The notes below the pieces were generated by a model that ran no database searches, was not told the DNA's origin, and was given only the letters and a program-made list of their open reading frames with translations. The translations under genes and the position numbers were made by a program. From the NCBI RefSeq assembly GCF_000165425.1, contig NW_001799100.1, forward strand, positions 1 to 64,000: a stretch of DNA of 64,000 nt, given 5' to 3'. Positions 27,547 through 39,885 of the stretch are shown here, piece by piece; positions within the stretch are counted from its first letter, which is position 1, and every line of letters starts with the position of its first letter. This DNA comes from Paramecium tetraurelia. Taxonomy: Eukaryota > Ciliophora > Oligohymenophorea > Peniculida > Parameciidae.

Positions 27547-28236
27547 ATGTCTCAAATCAATTTTTGCAAGTATTTATTTAGAGTTGCGAATTTGATTGAA
27601 AGTACTAATCTTTTTAGATCTGAATTAATAAGGGACAAGTTATTATTCTTTGCTATTAAAAATATCATGATCAAAATGTATAAACTTAAAGACATTGTAA
27701 ATTATTTTATTCTATTTTAGGATTCCAATTCTCTTGATATTTAAGGATTTGATGCATACAAGACTTCAAGTTAGTTTTAATAAACATAAATTACTATTTA
27801 GTAACATTTTACTAAGTACTAATCTTACTTTAAAAATATTTGGTCCATGCTATAATCCAATAAAAATGAGTTGTCGATTGACAAAAAGTTTGATGCTGTT
27901 TTTGATGAAAATTTCACTGAATTCGAATCATTTTATATCATCTTTAATTCTGTATTGCGTCAAGCAATTAAGGAATTACAAAAGGAAATTGATAAAAAAT
28001 TAGGCTCAGATGACTTATCCAAAAGTCTACCCGTCGATATGGAAAAAGATGTGGTGTTATTGGATTACTTAGTCACATACTTTTAATTATCTCAATTGAC
28101 ATTGGAAACCTTTAATAAACCTTATGAATTCGCATAGAAATCAAAAATAGAACATATTGCAGAAGGCAGCCCTGTCAGATTGACATATGGACACTTTATT
28201 GAAATCAAAAATAAAATGAGTGACTTAGAAGTTTGA
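27547..28236 (+). CDS. hypothetical protein, N-terminal part
   Basis: 221 residues with one 24-nt intron (gtaaatta...ttttag) after MYKLKDI. Mostly helical and charged, with a coiled-coil-like run (QAIKELQKEIDKKLGSDD). No domain recognised. The TGA at 28,234 is probably not the natural end. In the next frame the reading stays open without a gap (DFNFTLWNNKF, then the ORF at 28,271), and no GT-AG intron fits. I think this and the following entry are one gene split by a one-base insertion near 28,232 or by a sequencing error. Confidence 0.6.
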
Positions 28237-28270
28237 TTTTAATTTTACTTTATGGAATAATAAATTTATT

Positions 28271-29042
28271 ATGTATATTTATTAAAATGTTCTGAAATCT
28301 TAACTTGAAGAATTATAATATGTGAGAACTGAATACAAGGGTGAAAACACAGAACTTATTGCAAAGACTTTAGCAGAGGCTTATACGGTATCTTTGGTCA
28401 AATATTTAGAAAAAAAATGACTTATTTAAAGCATTGAATATAGAATATGCTTAGATGTATGAAGAATTTAGGTCTTTTTTAATAAAACATGCATATAAAT
28501 GGATTCTAGTTTACTATGAGAAATAATCATATGAGAAAAACATCTTTAACATAGTAGCAATAATTTCTTATACTGATATCAACGACCTAAAACCTAATGA
28601 ATAAGAATAACAAATATCAAATTATGATATTGTCCCACAAATCAGCAAAGTCAGACAATATATTCGACTTAAGGCTTTGAAGTACTTTTTTGATAGGTAT
28701 CATCCAAAGTATGGAGAATATTGTGTGACAGGAGCATTTGCATTTTCTGCCAAATTTATGGGGGCAAGACATTCTCTCAGAATATATGCTGATTCCATAG
28801 AGTTTATTCAATCCAAAGGATATAAATATGGTTTTGGATGGACAGCAAATGATATCGCTAAAAACTTATATGACAAGCTTCATCTTCTACTTAGAGAAGA
28901 ATAATCTTTAGAAAAGTTATATGTAGAAGAGACCAAAATCTATCCCTATAGCAACATAAAAATGATTCAAGTGCTATATATAGGTGACGTTGATTAATCT
29001 GTAATAAAATTAAGAAATATTTTGAGTAATAAATAAAATTGA
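28271..29042 (+). CDS. hypothetical protein, C-terminal part
   Basis: 249 residues from the first ATG in this frame, one 22-nt intron (gtatcttt...atttag) after AEAYT, ending at TGA 29,040. It includes EYAQMYEEFRSFLIKHAYK and a distinctive GAFAFSAKFMGARHSLRIYA. I do not recognise the family. It is probably the continuation of the gene starting at 27,547; the combined protein would be about 480 residues. Read alone, the ATG at 28,271 has no separate promoter space. Confidence 0.6.
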
Positions 29043-29093
29043 TTACTTATTGATTTATGAAATATATTTTATTTCCTAACAAATTATAATAAT

Positions 29094-29466
29094 TCAAATA
29101 AAATCTATTTATTGTAAAATTAAATCATAGTAAGTATTATCAATATCAGCTAAAGCCATAAGGCGTTAATCTTCAGAATTATTAATAATTTTGGGTGCTT
29201 CATGCTTTTTTATACTATTATCATAAATAGAATATACTGAATTTTCGGATCATTTTTGAATTCATAAAAACAAGAAAATATTGCTCTACATTATGGGCAT
29301 TAATGACTTTTTTGAGACCATTTATTAATACATGTAAAACAGAATAAATGGTTACATGAATCTAAGTGTACCTAAAATTATTAAATTATATTTATCATAC
29401 TTAGTTGGAAGCTAAGCTTAAGCAGATAACACACTTCACATCAGACTATTTGTTGGTTATATCCAT
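29094..29466 (-). CDS. small RING-finger protein
   Basis: 106 residues, two introns (29 and 23 nt, both ending TAG), exact closure. The N-terminal half is a C3HC4 RING: CVIC, then C-N-H, FCFTC, and CPQC in the order C-x2-C...C-x-H-x2-C-x2-C...C-x2-C. RING domains recruit ubiquitin-conjugating enzymes, so it is probably a ubiquitin ligase or subunit. The C-half (KKHEAPKIINNSEDQ onward) has no known motif. The 3' end lies 51 bases from the convergent gene at 28,271. Too broken up by introns to be seen as a simple ORF. Confidence 0.8.
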
Positions 29467-29593
29467 TAGATTATTATATATATTAATATGCTTTTGATAA
29501 TATGAAAATTATTTTTATAGAGAATTTTATGTATTATAAAAAAAGATTTGCAAATGCTTTTGATATTCTATTTTATGGATTGTAACAAAATAA

Positions 29594-31442
29594 TCAATCA
29601 TTATCTGAATCCCACATTTTTGGATCTAATTCATTACCACCATACTCATCTTCAAATGCCATATCACCTCCATCTTGTAACCTATTTTTGATACAAAAAA
29701 TACATGAGTTCTTATTCATTCAGATGCTCAATCCATAACTAATTATAATCGCTAAATTTGATTTCTTTGATTTTTTCACATAATTCCTAATCATACTCTC
29801 TTAGTATAGCTAAGACTTCTTCAGACATCTACTAAACTTTTTTGTTTTTATCATTTAATTATTATATTATCTAAATTAAGATTTCATCCCTCAAAATATC
29901 AATATTCTTACTATTCCAAGATTTATGATATTCCTATTTTATGAAACAGAAATTAGTTTAAACAATACAAATATTGTACAATAAATTCCTCATCATCTCC
30001 CTTTTCAGAATAAACTTAAGACAATGCATTTAGTATTCTACTCTTAAATAGTTTTTCAGCTGCATTCTATGTAGAGGCTATTGATGATACTAACATCATC
30101 GTTTCTAATACAATATCATCTTCAACCATTCCAACTGCTAAATTATTATGAAGAAACTCAACAAATGGTTCATTCAAGAGCTTTATCCAATTTTCTTATA
30201 AATCTAATGCACTCATTATCCCTATTATTTCAAACTTAATATCCTCTTCCTTCCCCTAAGTTACTAATAATTTCATAAAATGTCTCACAAATCCTTTTGC
30301 ACATGTCTAAACTTCTGGATTTGTAGAGTTTTCAATCACTCCTTTAACAAATCTAAATAACAAAGTGTCTTAATTTGTTATAGCTCTCTAAACTATTTAT
30401 TAAAATTCTTGCTCTGTAATATGATCAACATTTCTTGAGCTTGTTGATAAATTAACAGCCAAAGCAATTAATTCCTTTCCAATAACAGGTTCAGGGAAAT
30501 GAAGCATTAATTTTACAACCAAAGTCATGCATTCAGTAAAACCAAAAGTTAGTCTGATTTTATCATCTAAAGTAAGTAAATACAACAACACGATTGAAAC
30601 AAACCTATAATTTGGGATCTTCAGCATCTTAACAATATCTGGAATAAATCCATTCTGTTCAATCTACAAACGAGCTTCAGTGTCAAAACTTAAATTTTTA
30701 AGAACGCCTACGATATTCATAGCTATAAAATACCTAAACTTAGTTGTAACAATACATTATTATCAGCACTGAAGAATCTCTTTAATTTCTTAATACAATT
30801 CTCTTCAACCATTTACATTTTACATTCATTCACTATGCTCAATTTTTTTAAAAACAACAATGTAACTATTAATAAATAGAAATTATTTCTTTCCAACATT
30901 CTAAGTAAAAATGTTATGATTTTTCTTTTCCTCATCTTATTCTCTATAATCGGATCTTCAGCCATGTTCATTAAAATAGTAAATCCCACATAAAACAATT
31001 TTTCTTATTTTGCTATCATCAGATTTAATTTTCTTAACTCCTATAATTGCTAAGGCTAACCTTATTTTTCCATTAATTCTGCATATCTCAAATCAAATCT
31101 CTAGATTTATGATTCTATTATTTTCATAGTTATATCTCCTATCTGATGCTCAGATAAAATCTAATGAAATTCTAAATAATTTGACACTATGTAAAACACG
31201 CATAATAAATAGAGTGTGAGTTCTGTTGACTTTTTATGTTCATCTCTCAAAGTTCTAGAGATTGTTGATAAGAATTATTCTAAATTTGATGATTATAAAT
31301 AAATACCATGAGAGATCAATAATTCTAAATTTTCTTATCGAGCAGCCAACCCAAGGATTTTCTTTGCTGCTTCCTTTTTAGGCTCTATTTTTTCATCATA
31401 AAATGCTTCCAACAATTTCTCAAGCAAATCTTCAGAATCCAT
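29594..31442 (-). CDS. KAP3: kinesin-associated protein 3 (KAP3)
   Basis: 592 residues with three introns of 26, 22 and 22 nt (the middle one ends GAG), closing exactly. The protein is a helical armadillo-repeat array. Family features include GVLKNLSFDTEARLQIEQNG, VVKLMLHFPEPVIGKELIAL and LSTSSRNVDHI. The spacing of the C-terminal block (FLFHK...LNDKN) equals that of animal KAP3 only if the GAG intron is removed. The tail ends GNELDPKMWDSDND, close to the acidic end of KAP3. KAP3 is the non-motor subunit of heterotrimeric kinesin-II, which drives anterograde intraflagellar transport. Confidence 0.9.
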
Positions 31443-33179
31443 TTATTTATTTAAATTATATCAATAATTGTTTAAATGAATATTCACATCATGTGGTATT
31501 TTTACTCTCATTTAGATTTCTGATTACCTTTGATTTCTTTCTCCTACAAATATTTTATTTTTGAATCAAATTATACTCTGAATTACACTAATTACAAAGA
31601 TACTAAAGAAATTAATTCTTTGCTAACTATTCAGTCTTTATTTAATAATTACTAATCATATCTGATTTTATTAATTTATATCGAATTGCATTCAATTATA
31701 TATTTCAATTTTTTGCCAAATATTCTTTATACAATTGAGACTAATTCCATTTATTATCAAACAACAATTTTGCAACAAAATATAGCTAGAATTGCCTCAT
31801 CTAATGCATTTTATAAAATGATGTTAGAACTGCTACATAAACAATTAAAAAGAAATTCACTTCAAATATATTAATTATTAAAATGATTATTATCATTCTA
31901 TTTGGGCAAACCTCAAATTAAAATTTGATAATACCATAAATAGAAATAATCATTTTACAAAACCCATTCTAATTTTAAATTTATTAGTAACTTAAAATAT
32001 CGCAGGTAAGAGGTATAATGGCTTTGAAACTATATTAGATTTCCTTTATCAACTCATTTCTGTATTTGATGCGAAGATTTATCAAATAGACCCCAACAAC
32101 AAACAATTTTATTTTTTAAAATGCTCTTTCAAAAATAAATTTTATTAATTATTTACATATCTGTTCATTTATATATTATAATATTACCTTAGTTTTTTAC
32201 TGCTAGGATATTATTCATATAAAAATCGAAGTCACTCCCCTAGAAATAGCTCATAAATTTATTATAGTAAGGTTAAAAATTAATATTTATAATCATTTTA
32301 TTACTTTTTTAGTTTTCGCTTGATCATTATATTTCTAAGAATGTTCTAATTTGTGCAAAACTGAAGAATTGCCTTATTTTTTTGTCTGAAACTTTGTCTT
32401 CATACATTAAGGACTCTTTGTAATTGTTTGGGCCTCTTCCTAGTATTCCTCTTTAATGATCAATTAGTCATTTTAATTTGCACTTTAATTTGCAAATCGA
32501 AGTTATTAACTAGTGTTGCTTTATATATTTAACTAAAACTATAAAAGTTAAGGAATGTAGAACTGTTTAAGTAATTATCTCAATATAATTTAATTCTTAC
32601 TGTAAAGTTGAACTCAATTACAATTAATTGCTGATCTGCATGTTTCTTTTTAATCTAAATAACAAATAATTTTATAAATTAATATAATGAATTTTTTTCT
32701 CCAAAATTTATGAATTATGAATTTAATATATCTTTTATATTAAAAAATTGAAGATATCATAAAATTAATAAATTAATACCTTTTTACAACAATCCATCAT
32801 CAAAATAAAATAACCAAAGTCTAAAATTAACTAATGTGTTTTTCTATTTGGAAAATTGTATTAAAAAATATATTGATTATTTAAGGAATATGAACTCTTA
32901 AATTCCTATTGCCTTAAATATCCGACAAACAATATTAATGATTTAATAATAGTAAATTATTCGTATTTTGTAATTATAAAGGAGTTAAAAGGGAGATTTT
33001 TTCATTAATTTGTTATTTAAAATTATTATCAATTGTAAAAATAAATTCAAAAGTAAAATATAATTAGTACATCTGCTAATTATAGAGACAGTTCAAACCA
33101 TAAAATAAAATATGAATTCAAGGGAACCTTTGGTGTTATATAATATTTTTAACTTCAAATTAATATTAATTTTTAATTA
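31443..33179. other. intergenic with one long open stretch
   Basis: No supported gene. On the plus strand one frame lacks TGA from about 31,817 to 32,363 (about 180 codons). It reads protein-like in the middle (GKRYNGFETILDFLYQLISV, then IYQIDPNNKQFYF) with a hydrophobic segment after it, but has no ATG in frame. A short minus-strand stretch near 32,340-32,460 (KESLMYEDKVSDKKIRQFF) is also coding-like. Either may be an eroded gene. Confidence 0.35.
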
Positions 33180-34893
33180 ATGCAGACTAGATCAAACTTT
33201 AGATGGAAAACCCCATCAAGATTACAGATCAAAACACCAACACAGCAACAAATTGTTGCGTTATCTTAAATGATGATAAGAGCAGAGTCTACTAAAAGAA
33301 GACCAGTCAAAGTCAAGCATTTTGAAAAAGAATAGATAACTAATAATGTTGAATCCTAATAGTAATTACATTCGATTCCTATAATATAAGAAAACTTAAA
33401 TAAAGAGTATTTAAGAGTTATTTTTTAGAATGCTAGTATTAAAGAATAATTAAATATCATCTATGAAAGGTTTGTTAGAATACAAAAATTTAAATTATAT
33501 TGATTTATCAGCTAACTAAATAAAGGAAATAACAGAGATTAACCAATTAAATATTAAGGTTCTAATGATATCCTATAATAAATTAAAAGAAATAAAGAAT
33601 TTACCACTTTGCTTAAAAATTCTAGATGCCAAGATTAATATGATAGAAAGAGTAGATCTTTAGAATCTATACAATTTAAAAGTTCTCAATTTATAAAAGA
33701 ATAACATAACTTCGGTTAATTTATACGGCTTATACAATTTGTAAAAGGTGTATTTGGATGAAAATAAGGTATGTATTTAACAGATTTAGATTACCTACTT
33801 CACAGATATCCCTTACCTAGAGTAATTACAAATACTGTCTTTATAGAATAATTAAATAATCAAAATCTTTGAGCCATCATAATTAGCCAAAATACCAAAA
33901 ATTAGATAAATTCATGTCTAAGGCAACCCTTTTTCAAGATTTATTCAATATGAAAATTATTTCGAATATCTAAATGATTTGAACGGTTAGGTACAACCAG
34001 CAAAACTTAGATGCAAGTCTGTCGAAACTTAGAAAAGCTTAAAGCTAGATACGTCAGATGCATTGATAGCAAAAGAATAAAAATTAAACATTATTGATTT
34101 TAGTGAATAGACACCTTTTCCATCAACGTCTTAAGCCAAATAAGGCTACACTTTTAATTAATAGTTAATTTAAAAGATAATCAAGAAAAATTCAGGCGAA
34201 TACAGCAATAATTATAGAACTGAAATCAGTTAATAAGGGAAAAGGGAGAGGTATATTAACTAATTTTCTGTTAAATAAGCCTAAATAAATTTTGTTCCTG
34301 ATTTTTCTTTTATAAAAAAGATAAATAAAAAGACAAAATCAGATTTATTTAATTACAATGAAATAGAAAAAATTCGCGAAATCAAAAAGTAATTTACCCA
34401 TAAAGAATCTATTGAAATCTGTGTAAGCAAGTATTTCATACTTTCAAAATGTCTAATCGTCTATGGAAATCCTAAAAATATTGATTAAATTGAGGTTGAT
34501 AGTTTGGTTTTAAAATATTATGAATTGGAAAATTTAGAAAATTGTAATCTCTTTAATTTTAATAAAATCACTAAATTGACATTGCAACATAATCGGATTT
34601 GTCATCTACATGAAATAAATCAATTACTGAATTATTTCCAAAAGATTGATATTCTATAGATTGAAAAAAATGAAATTAATAACTCGACACTATTGAAACC
34701 ATATGTGAATTATCTTTTTTCTCTTGATGACAGAGATAAAAGAAGTTTCCAAAAGCTCTCTGATATGAAATCGAACGTTTAAGAAAGTATAGAAATTGAA
34801 GATAACGTGTTACCAAAAATTAATATAAATTAGTTTGATTATTACTTTAACTCATATATTTTATCAGTTATTGATTAAATAAATACGTAATGA
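33180..34893 (+). CDS. leucine-rich-repeat protein
   Basis: 563 residues with one 22-nt intron (33,407-33,428, gtatttaa...tttttag). Without removing it the frame breaks; with it the length closes exactly and the first LRR is restored. Repeats of the LxLxxNxI type start near residue 75 (VLKNNQISSM, YIDLSANQIKEI, KVLNLQKNNITSVNL, QKVYLDENK). A second block lies near the C-end (TLQHNRICHLHEINQL). A Gln/Lys-rich linker separates the blocks. Such SDS22-type LRRs are common in ciliary and centrosomal proteins and mediate binding. Specific function unknown. The start is the first ATG in the open frame (MQTRSNFRW). Confidence 0.85.
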
Positions 34894-35111
34894 TCATTAT
34901 TTTAATATATTTATTATATCTAATCATAGTTAAATATGAAATTCCTAGATGTAAACTCTTGTTTCTTATCATTTCTTAGTAGAGAACAAAAAAATATAGA
35001 AGATTGTGTATTTTAGAGAGATAGTTTGAGTATATTTACATAAAATGATTAGGATATAAATTGCTTTAATTAAAAACATAATCTAAAATTTCAGACTCAA
35101 TATTGTTGAAC

Positions 35112-35812
35112 TCAGCATTAACATTTATCTTAAGTAATTGCTTCATTAGGGGTTTCAGTTTTGTTTGGAAGCAGAACACCACAATTTTTATTAGTCAAAT
35201 CAATCTGGTTTTCTGAAATCAATTTTAATATGGATTGAGATAACAATTATAAAGTTTCTTCTATATTTTTACCATTTAAAGCAGAAGTTTCAATGTATTG
35301 GCTTCCTATCTTTTTTGCTAATTATTGTCCCTCCTCAGTAGTTACTTCCCTTAATATTGAAATAGTTTACCTTTTGTTCATTAGATCTGACTTATTTGCA
35401 ATTAATATTATTTTTATTTTCTCGTTTGCATATTAATTGATTTCTTATTGCCAACTCTTTATATTTTCAAAAGATTCTCTGTTCTTCATATCGAATACTA
35501 ACATTATGCCAATTGCTCTATATTTTTGTTAAATTTCTTACCCTCTATAATAAGATCTTGTTATAGATCTGAAATTTTCTTATCCAGCAGTATCCCAAAT
35601 CCGTGCCTTTATTATCTTCCCCTATACTTTCAATATTTTAGTAGCAATATCAACACCCAACGTAACTTCATGGTTATCTTTAAAAGTGTTTCCATTTATT
35701 CTACTGAGAATGCATGATTTCCCAACGGCTATTGCTAATTTGCTTAATTACATGAATCTCCTATTATTACAAACTTGAACATGTAGTCAAAGTCTAAAGA
35801 TTATTCTGTCAT
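35112..35812 (-). CDS. Rab-family small GTPase
   Basis: 217 residues, two introns (23 and 24 nt, both TAG), exact closure. All G-boxes are present: P-loop GDSSVGKS, switch I threonine in EVTLGVD, WDTAGQE, NKSD and ETSAL. RSITRSYYRGAIG is a Rab family motif, and the C-terminus KCQC is a double-cysteine prenylation site. This is a functional-looking Rab of the Rab1/2/4/14 type that would act in vesicle traffic. I cannot assign the subclass. The C-terminal tail is polar and short. Confidence 0.93.
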
Positions 35813-35904
35813 ATTTATATTAAAATATTTGATGAAATCGATTATGAATAATTTTTCTTCTAAATATTTCAAATAATTACACAATAAAAATTAATAACAG
35901 CTTT

Positions 35905-36324
35905 ATGAGATTATCATAACAACCTACCATAAGCTAATAAACCTTTAGTTTTGGTCCAGCCAACTCATTCATTTAAAGGGCATAATAAACTTAGCCAATC
36001 ATTCGAGTAAATTAACCGTGTTTCCGAGTCTATACTTAACCTATGCAAAATAAGAGATAATCTAAGAGCCCCTTCAAAAGAGGATATGATACTTAGGAAG
36101 AAAACAGAACTTTGAAAATGTACATATAATAAATGGAGCAAACATTGGCAAATCTCCAGCAGAAGTATTTCTTTATGAATAAATTTAGCAATAAAAGACT
36201 CTTGCTCTAATAATAATTAAAAGAAAATTCTCATTAAAGAGATGAAATTCAGAAACTTAAAACCGAAATATCCACTGAACTTGCAGAAAGAGCATATCTA
36301 GAAAAGGTTTGTTAGAAATTATGA
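35905..36324 (+). CDS. small coiled-coil protein
   Basis: 139 residues without intron. The N-terminal third is Gln-rich and low in complexity (TAA/TAG codons), followed by a basic stretch (NKRQSKSPFKRGYD) and a predicted coiled coil (QMEQTLANLQQKYF, RDEIQKLKTEISTELAERA). The Gln-rich start, frame and charged heptads support it as a gene. No known domain. The last codons before TGA could instead be an intron. Confidence 0.6.
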
Positions 36325-36521
36325 TTGAGGTTTAATATGATTTGATGACGACTTAAAAAAAACTTATTTAGATTTATTTATCATTTTAAATTTTTCATAT
36401 CAATAATCACTCATAAAATTTGATGTCTCATTAAATGTGTTGTATCTAGGATATCAATAAATTTGGGACCAATTTTCACAGTTATGGAAAAACACAAAGA
36501 AAGAAAAATATTAATTTATGC

Positions 36522-37831
36522 TCAAATTTATAATTCATAAACCTCACATTCTTCAATGTTTGGAGTATCTCCTCCAAATAAATGGGAACTCCTTTTGTTT
36601 TCAAATTTATCCCATTCATATGACGAACCTAAATAAGATTATCCATTAATAAAGTCGTTACAAATTCCTATATTTCCACTCATTCCAATCCAAACAGCAT
36701 AGCTAATCGGTTAACACAGAATAGCATGTTATCTTTCAGATTATTTTAAAGGATAAATCTCATTGTGAGTGTAAGAAAAAATAAATGAACTCAAAGATTC
36801 ATCAGATTACCAATTGTTTAAATCTTGTTTAACTTTGCAAGAAACATATGACCCAAAAACATAATTTCCAGGGTTTTTTGATTTAAAAATATATATTAAA
36901 TGCTCTTTTCCATCAATTTTGTTCCACAAAGATTAACCATTAAGCCCATCTCTCGATCCCAAATATATGACTTTTATTTATTTGATATCTTAATTTAATT
37001 TGTTTTTAATCAGTCCTATTAAATATTTTGAGTAACTGTTAGGAATTATTGCAGAATTCATTTGATTCACAAAATTTAAAGATTTGCCAATCTATGAATG
37101 TAAATCATCTGTTGATTTAATCATATACTAAAAAGAATTTTAAAACTCTTAAACATCAGGCAGATTAATACTATATAAATAATGCAGAAATACTTTTCTT
37201 AATATTTTAGATACTCTTATTTTATTCTTTTTAATGATTCATTTAATTGTTTTGCATTGTTTTTATCCAAACTTTCGAAATGCTGAGTAATTTTATGTGA
37301 TATCTAATCTAAAACATCATTTTGAAGTTTTTCATTAGCAGTTCCAAATTCCTTAATAAGATTTTAGAATTCTTCAAATTTTATTTCCTAAGTTAATTTA
37401 TTCTTACATGTGAAAGCTATTACATTGTGTTTTTATAGTTGGCTATAAGTTCTTCCACGAATCCTTTTTGTTAAAGGATGATGTTGTCTATCTGTTTTTG
37501 GAAATTCCTCATATTGTTTTCCCAATTTTAGAAAGCTTACGTTATTATAGACACTGTCTTCTTATGAAAACGACTATAAAACTATAGAGTTTAATCATCT
37601 ATATTAGAAATCTATGATAATAACTTTTAGGGTCTCTATTATATCTAAAACCTTAATGGTTGATCTTACATCATGCAATAACAAAATATTTTTGAATATA
37701 TTTACACTCTAATTTTCATCTTGCAATTCTGAAATACACTCGACACAACCAAATTTAATATTTTTCTGCTAAAAGAAAATGTATTAAACTAAAAATTCTT
37801 AGTGTTATTAACAACGAATTGATGTTTCCAT
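36522..37831 (-). CDS. TLDc-domain protein with N-terminal zinc finger-like motif
   Basis: 410 residues with three introns (34, 20 and 23 nt, all TAG); only this set closes the frame. The N-end has Cys/His pairs (RCQQHQ...GCVEC), possibly a degenerate B-box-like finger. The middle (residues about 60-200) is a long coiled coil. The C-terminal half is a TLDc domain: VIYLGSRDGLNGQSLWNK, HLIYIFKSKNPGNYVFG, SSFIFSYTHNEIYPLK and the terminal SSHLFGGDTPNIEECEVYEL. TLDc proteins are linked to oxidative-stress protection and V-ATPase regulation in other eukaryotes. Finger plus coiled coil plus TLDc is common in ciliate paralogues, to my recollection. Confidence 0.85.
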
Positions 37832-38171
37832 TTTACTTTATTAAATAATTAAATGTAATGATAAAGATATAACAATTATATTTAAACAATAATTATCTTT
37901 AACCTAATTGTTCAAAATAACTATTATTAATTATTAATTATATATATTTTAATATAGACAAAATATATATCTAAGTAGTGTTAAAGCACAAATAAAATGG
38001 AAATAATATAGGTATTGAAATGAAAATTTTTATTAAAATTGATGCGACTGGAATGATAATTCTTGATATCTAAAGAAAATAAACTAAGCCTATAATTATT
38101 TACTCGAATGAGGATTAAGAGTGATTAACTAAGGAATATATCAGAATTATTTTATTATTAACTAGATCAAT

Positions 38172-39830
38172 TCAATTCTAGTCAAATTTTACACTTTTGT
38201 TATCTTCTTAAATTATTTGATTATCTTCTGATACATCTATTGTATCCTTTTATGTCAAAGTTAATTTTGATTCAGTTTAAGCTATCTCTGTTCCACTATA
38301 CTATATAAGCAAAGATGTTGCGTTTCCAAAACTTATCCTATCACCATGAGATAATTTTGTCAATTCTTTTACTTGATGATTATTGATAAAAATTTATTCA
38401 CAGGATTCCTAAGAAAGTGGCTACAATTCAATAATTCCGTCTTTGGTTGAAATAATGGCTTAGTACTTTATATTTGTATCACTTTGTATCGCCTCAGAAT
38501 TATCAAATTGTTAAAAATATTATGTATTTTGATTTGACTCTTACTCTTCTGTATTTTCTATCTATTATTTGATACTGCTTTAAATTATTTTTGTTTATGT
38601 TTAAATTTATGCTTCATTTACCTCTAGAATTTGTTGGTTCTCAGATACCTTAATATTATTGATAATATTTTTCTTAATCTTCATAATTTTATTTGCAAAC
38701 TTAAGGCTAGACAATGTTTGTTGAATTTTATCAATGGCTGGACTAATCGATAAAAATAGAAAAATATTAGATTTTTAATTCAATGTATTTTGTAAAAATC
38801 TGGTTAATTTAGAGCATCTGTAAGGGACAAAAATCTTTTAATCTTGTGGTTGGGAAAGTAATAATACTTTACAAATAACCTCTCCCAGCGTTGATAATTA
38901 TGTGCCGATATTTTTATCTAATAAAGATTAATTCAAATACTAGAATCCTTTTATTTCTCCATTCTATCTGAACAGACAAGATCTACAAAATTTATGAGAT
39001 AGAAATTCTCTACTTTTTAATCACCCAAGGTTTTGGTTTCCTTAATTTCTATTTTGAAGATTATATTTGCGTATGAAAGACTACAAATTAATAAATAAGA
39101 TAGTTTACACATAACTCATCTTAAATAAATATTTCTCTGCTTTATGAATTCCTTTATTCATAAGTACATCAAAACTTTTAGGTGAATCAACCAATTCTTT
39201 AGTTAAGTTTTCGACGAAAACACCTTAAAGTTCATTTTCTCTTATTTTTAGCTCCGAGGTATCAGTTGGAGAGAGCTAGTCATATATTTTTTCATTGAAG
39301 ATAAAGAGCATACTGGTGTAAACTTCATACTCTATTCAATAATAATAAGGTAGTCATTACTAGTTGTAATATTTTATTTTTCCGCTATTTATTGAAAAAT
39401 TTCTTTTACAAAATTTTAAATCAATCCTTAATTTTCAGGAGTCCCTGATAACGTATAAGACCTGCCAGACTTATTAAATTAGTATGAATAAATACTCGCT
39501 TATATCCAAAAGATAAAACGCAACAATTCTACCCTTAAAAAAGTTGAGGTATTGTATCTTAATGAACAGTATTGAATATCATTTTTTAATCAGCATATCT
39601 TGAGTTTGGAAGAGGCCTACGATAACCTTTCTCGTCAACTTCAAATTCATCATGAGACCAAAAGGAATAATCAAAATCAAATTCTTTTGTTTGAGTGGAA
39701 TCTCAAATGAAGAGTAATCATTACCAAAATGTATGGTCTTACTTCCATTCATAGCAATACACAACGGTTGATTTTACTGAATTTCAAGATTGTTGAATGG
39801 TCTGACTCTAACAGCGACTTTGACAGACAT
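38172..39830 (-). CDS. degenerate kinesin-like protein with FHA-like tail
   Basis: 509 residues, five introns (23, 26, 29, 28, 23 nt; the first two end GAG and AAG); the spliced length is exactly 510 codons. It starts VKVAVRVRPF, the kinesin motor N-terminus. Nucleotide-binding motifs are altered. The P-loop reads GYKRSGRS instead of GQTGSGKS. Switch I (normally N-x-x-SSRSH) is lost. Switch II reads DLVCSD instead of DLAGSE. CSKLTRFLQNTL, near the usual SKLTRLLQDSL, is kept. After about residue 350 a polar linker leads to an FHA-like end (VKELTKLSHGDRISFGNAT). Kinesin plus FHA is the kinesin-3 layout. I infer a motor fold that no longer cycles ATP normally. It might be a very divergent active kinesin. 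Confidence 0.82.
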
Positions 39831-39885
39831 ATCGAATAAAATATAGAATTTATAAATATAATAGTAGTAGTCATGCTAAAGTCAA

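Noticed and set aside
28200-28275. TA-bounded internal eliminated sequence splitting the gene at 27,547
   Set aside because: No TA-to-TA excision of the right length restores the frame, and the TAYAG-type end consensus is absent.
29900-29960. One-base frameshift in KAP3
   Set aside because: A 22-nt intron ending GAG closes the frame and gives the same spacing as in animal KAP3.
33400-33430. One-base insertion in a T-run of the LRR gene
   Set aside because: A 22-nt GTA...TAG intron explains the shift and restores the first leucine-rich repeat.
36060-36120. Apparent frameshift in the coiled-coil gene at 35,905 (second frame reads SESILNLCKIRDNLRAPSK)
   Set aside because: The frame from ATG 35,905 is open to the stop on its own; the other frame is an overlapping shadow.
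37560-37680. In-frame TGA in the TLDc gene as a sign of a pseudogene
   Set aside because: Introns of 34 and 20 nt remove it, and the total length is then a multiple of three.
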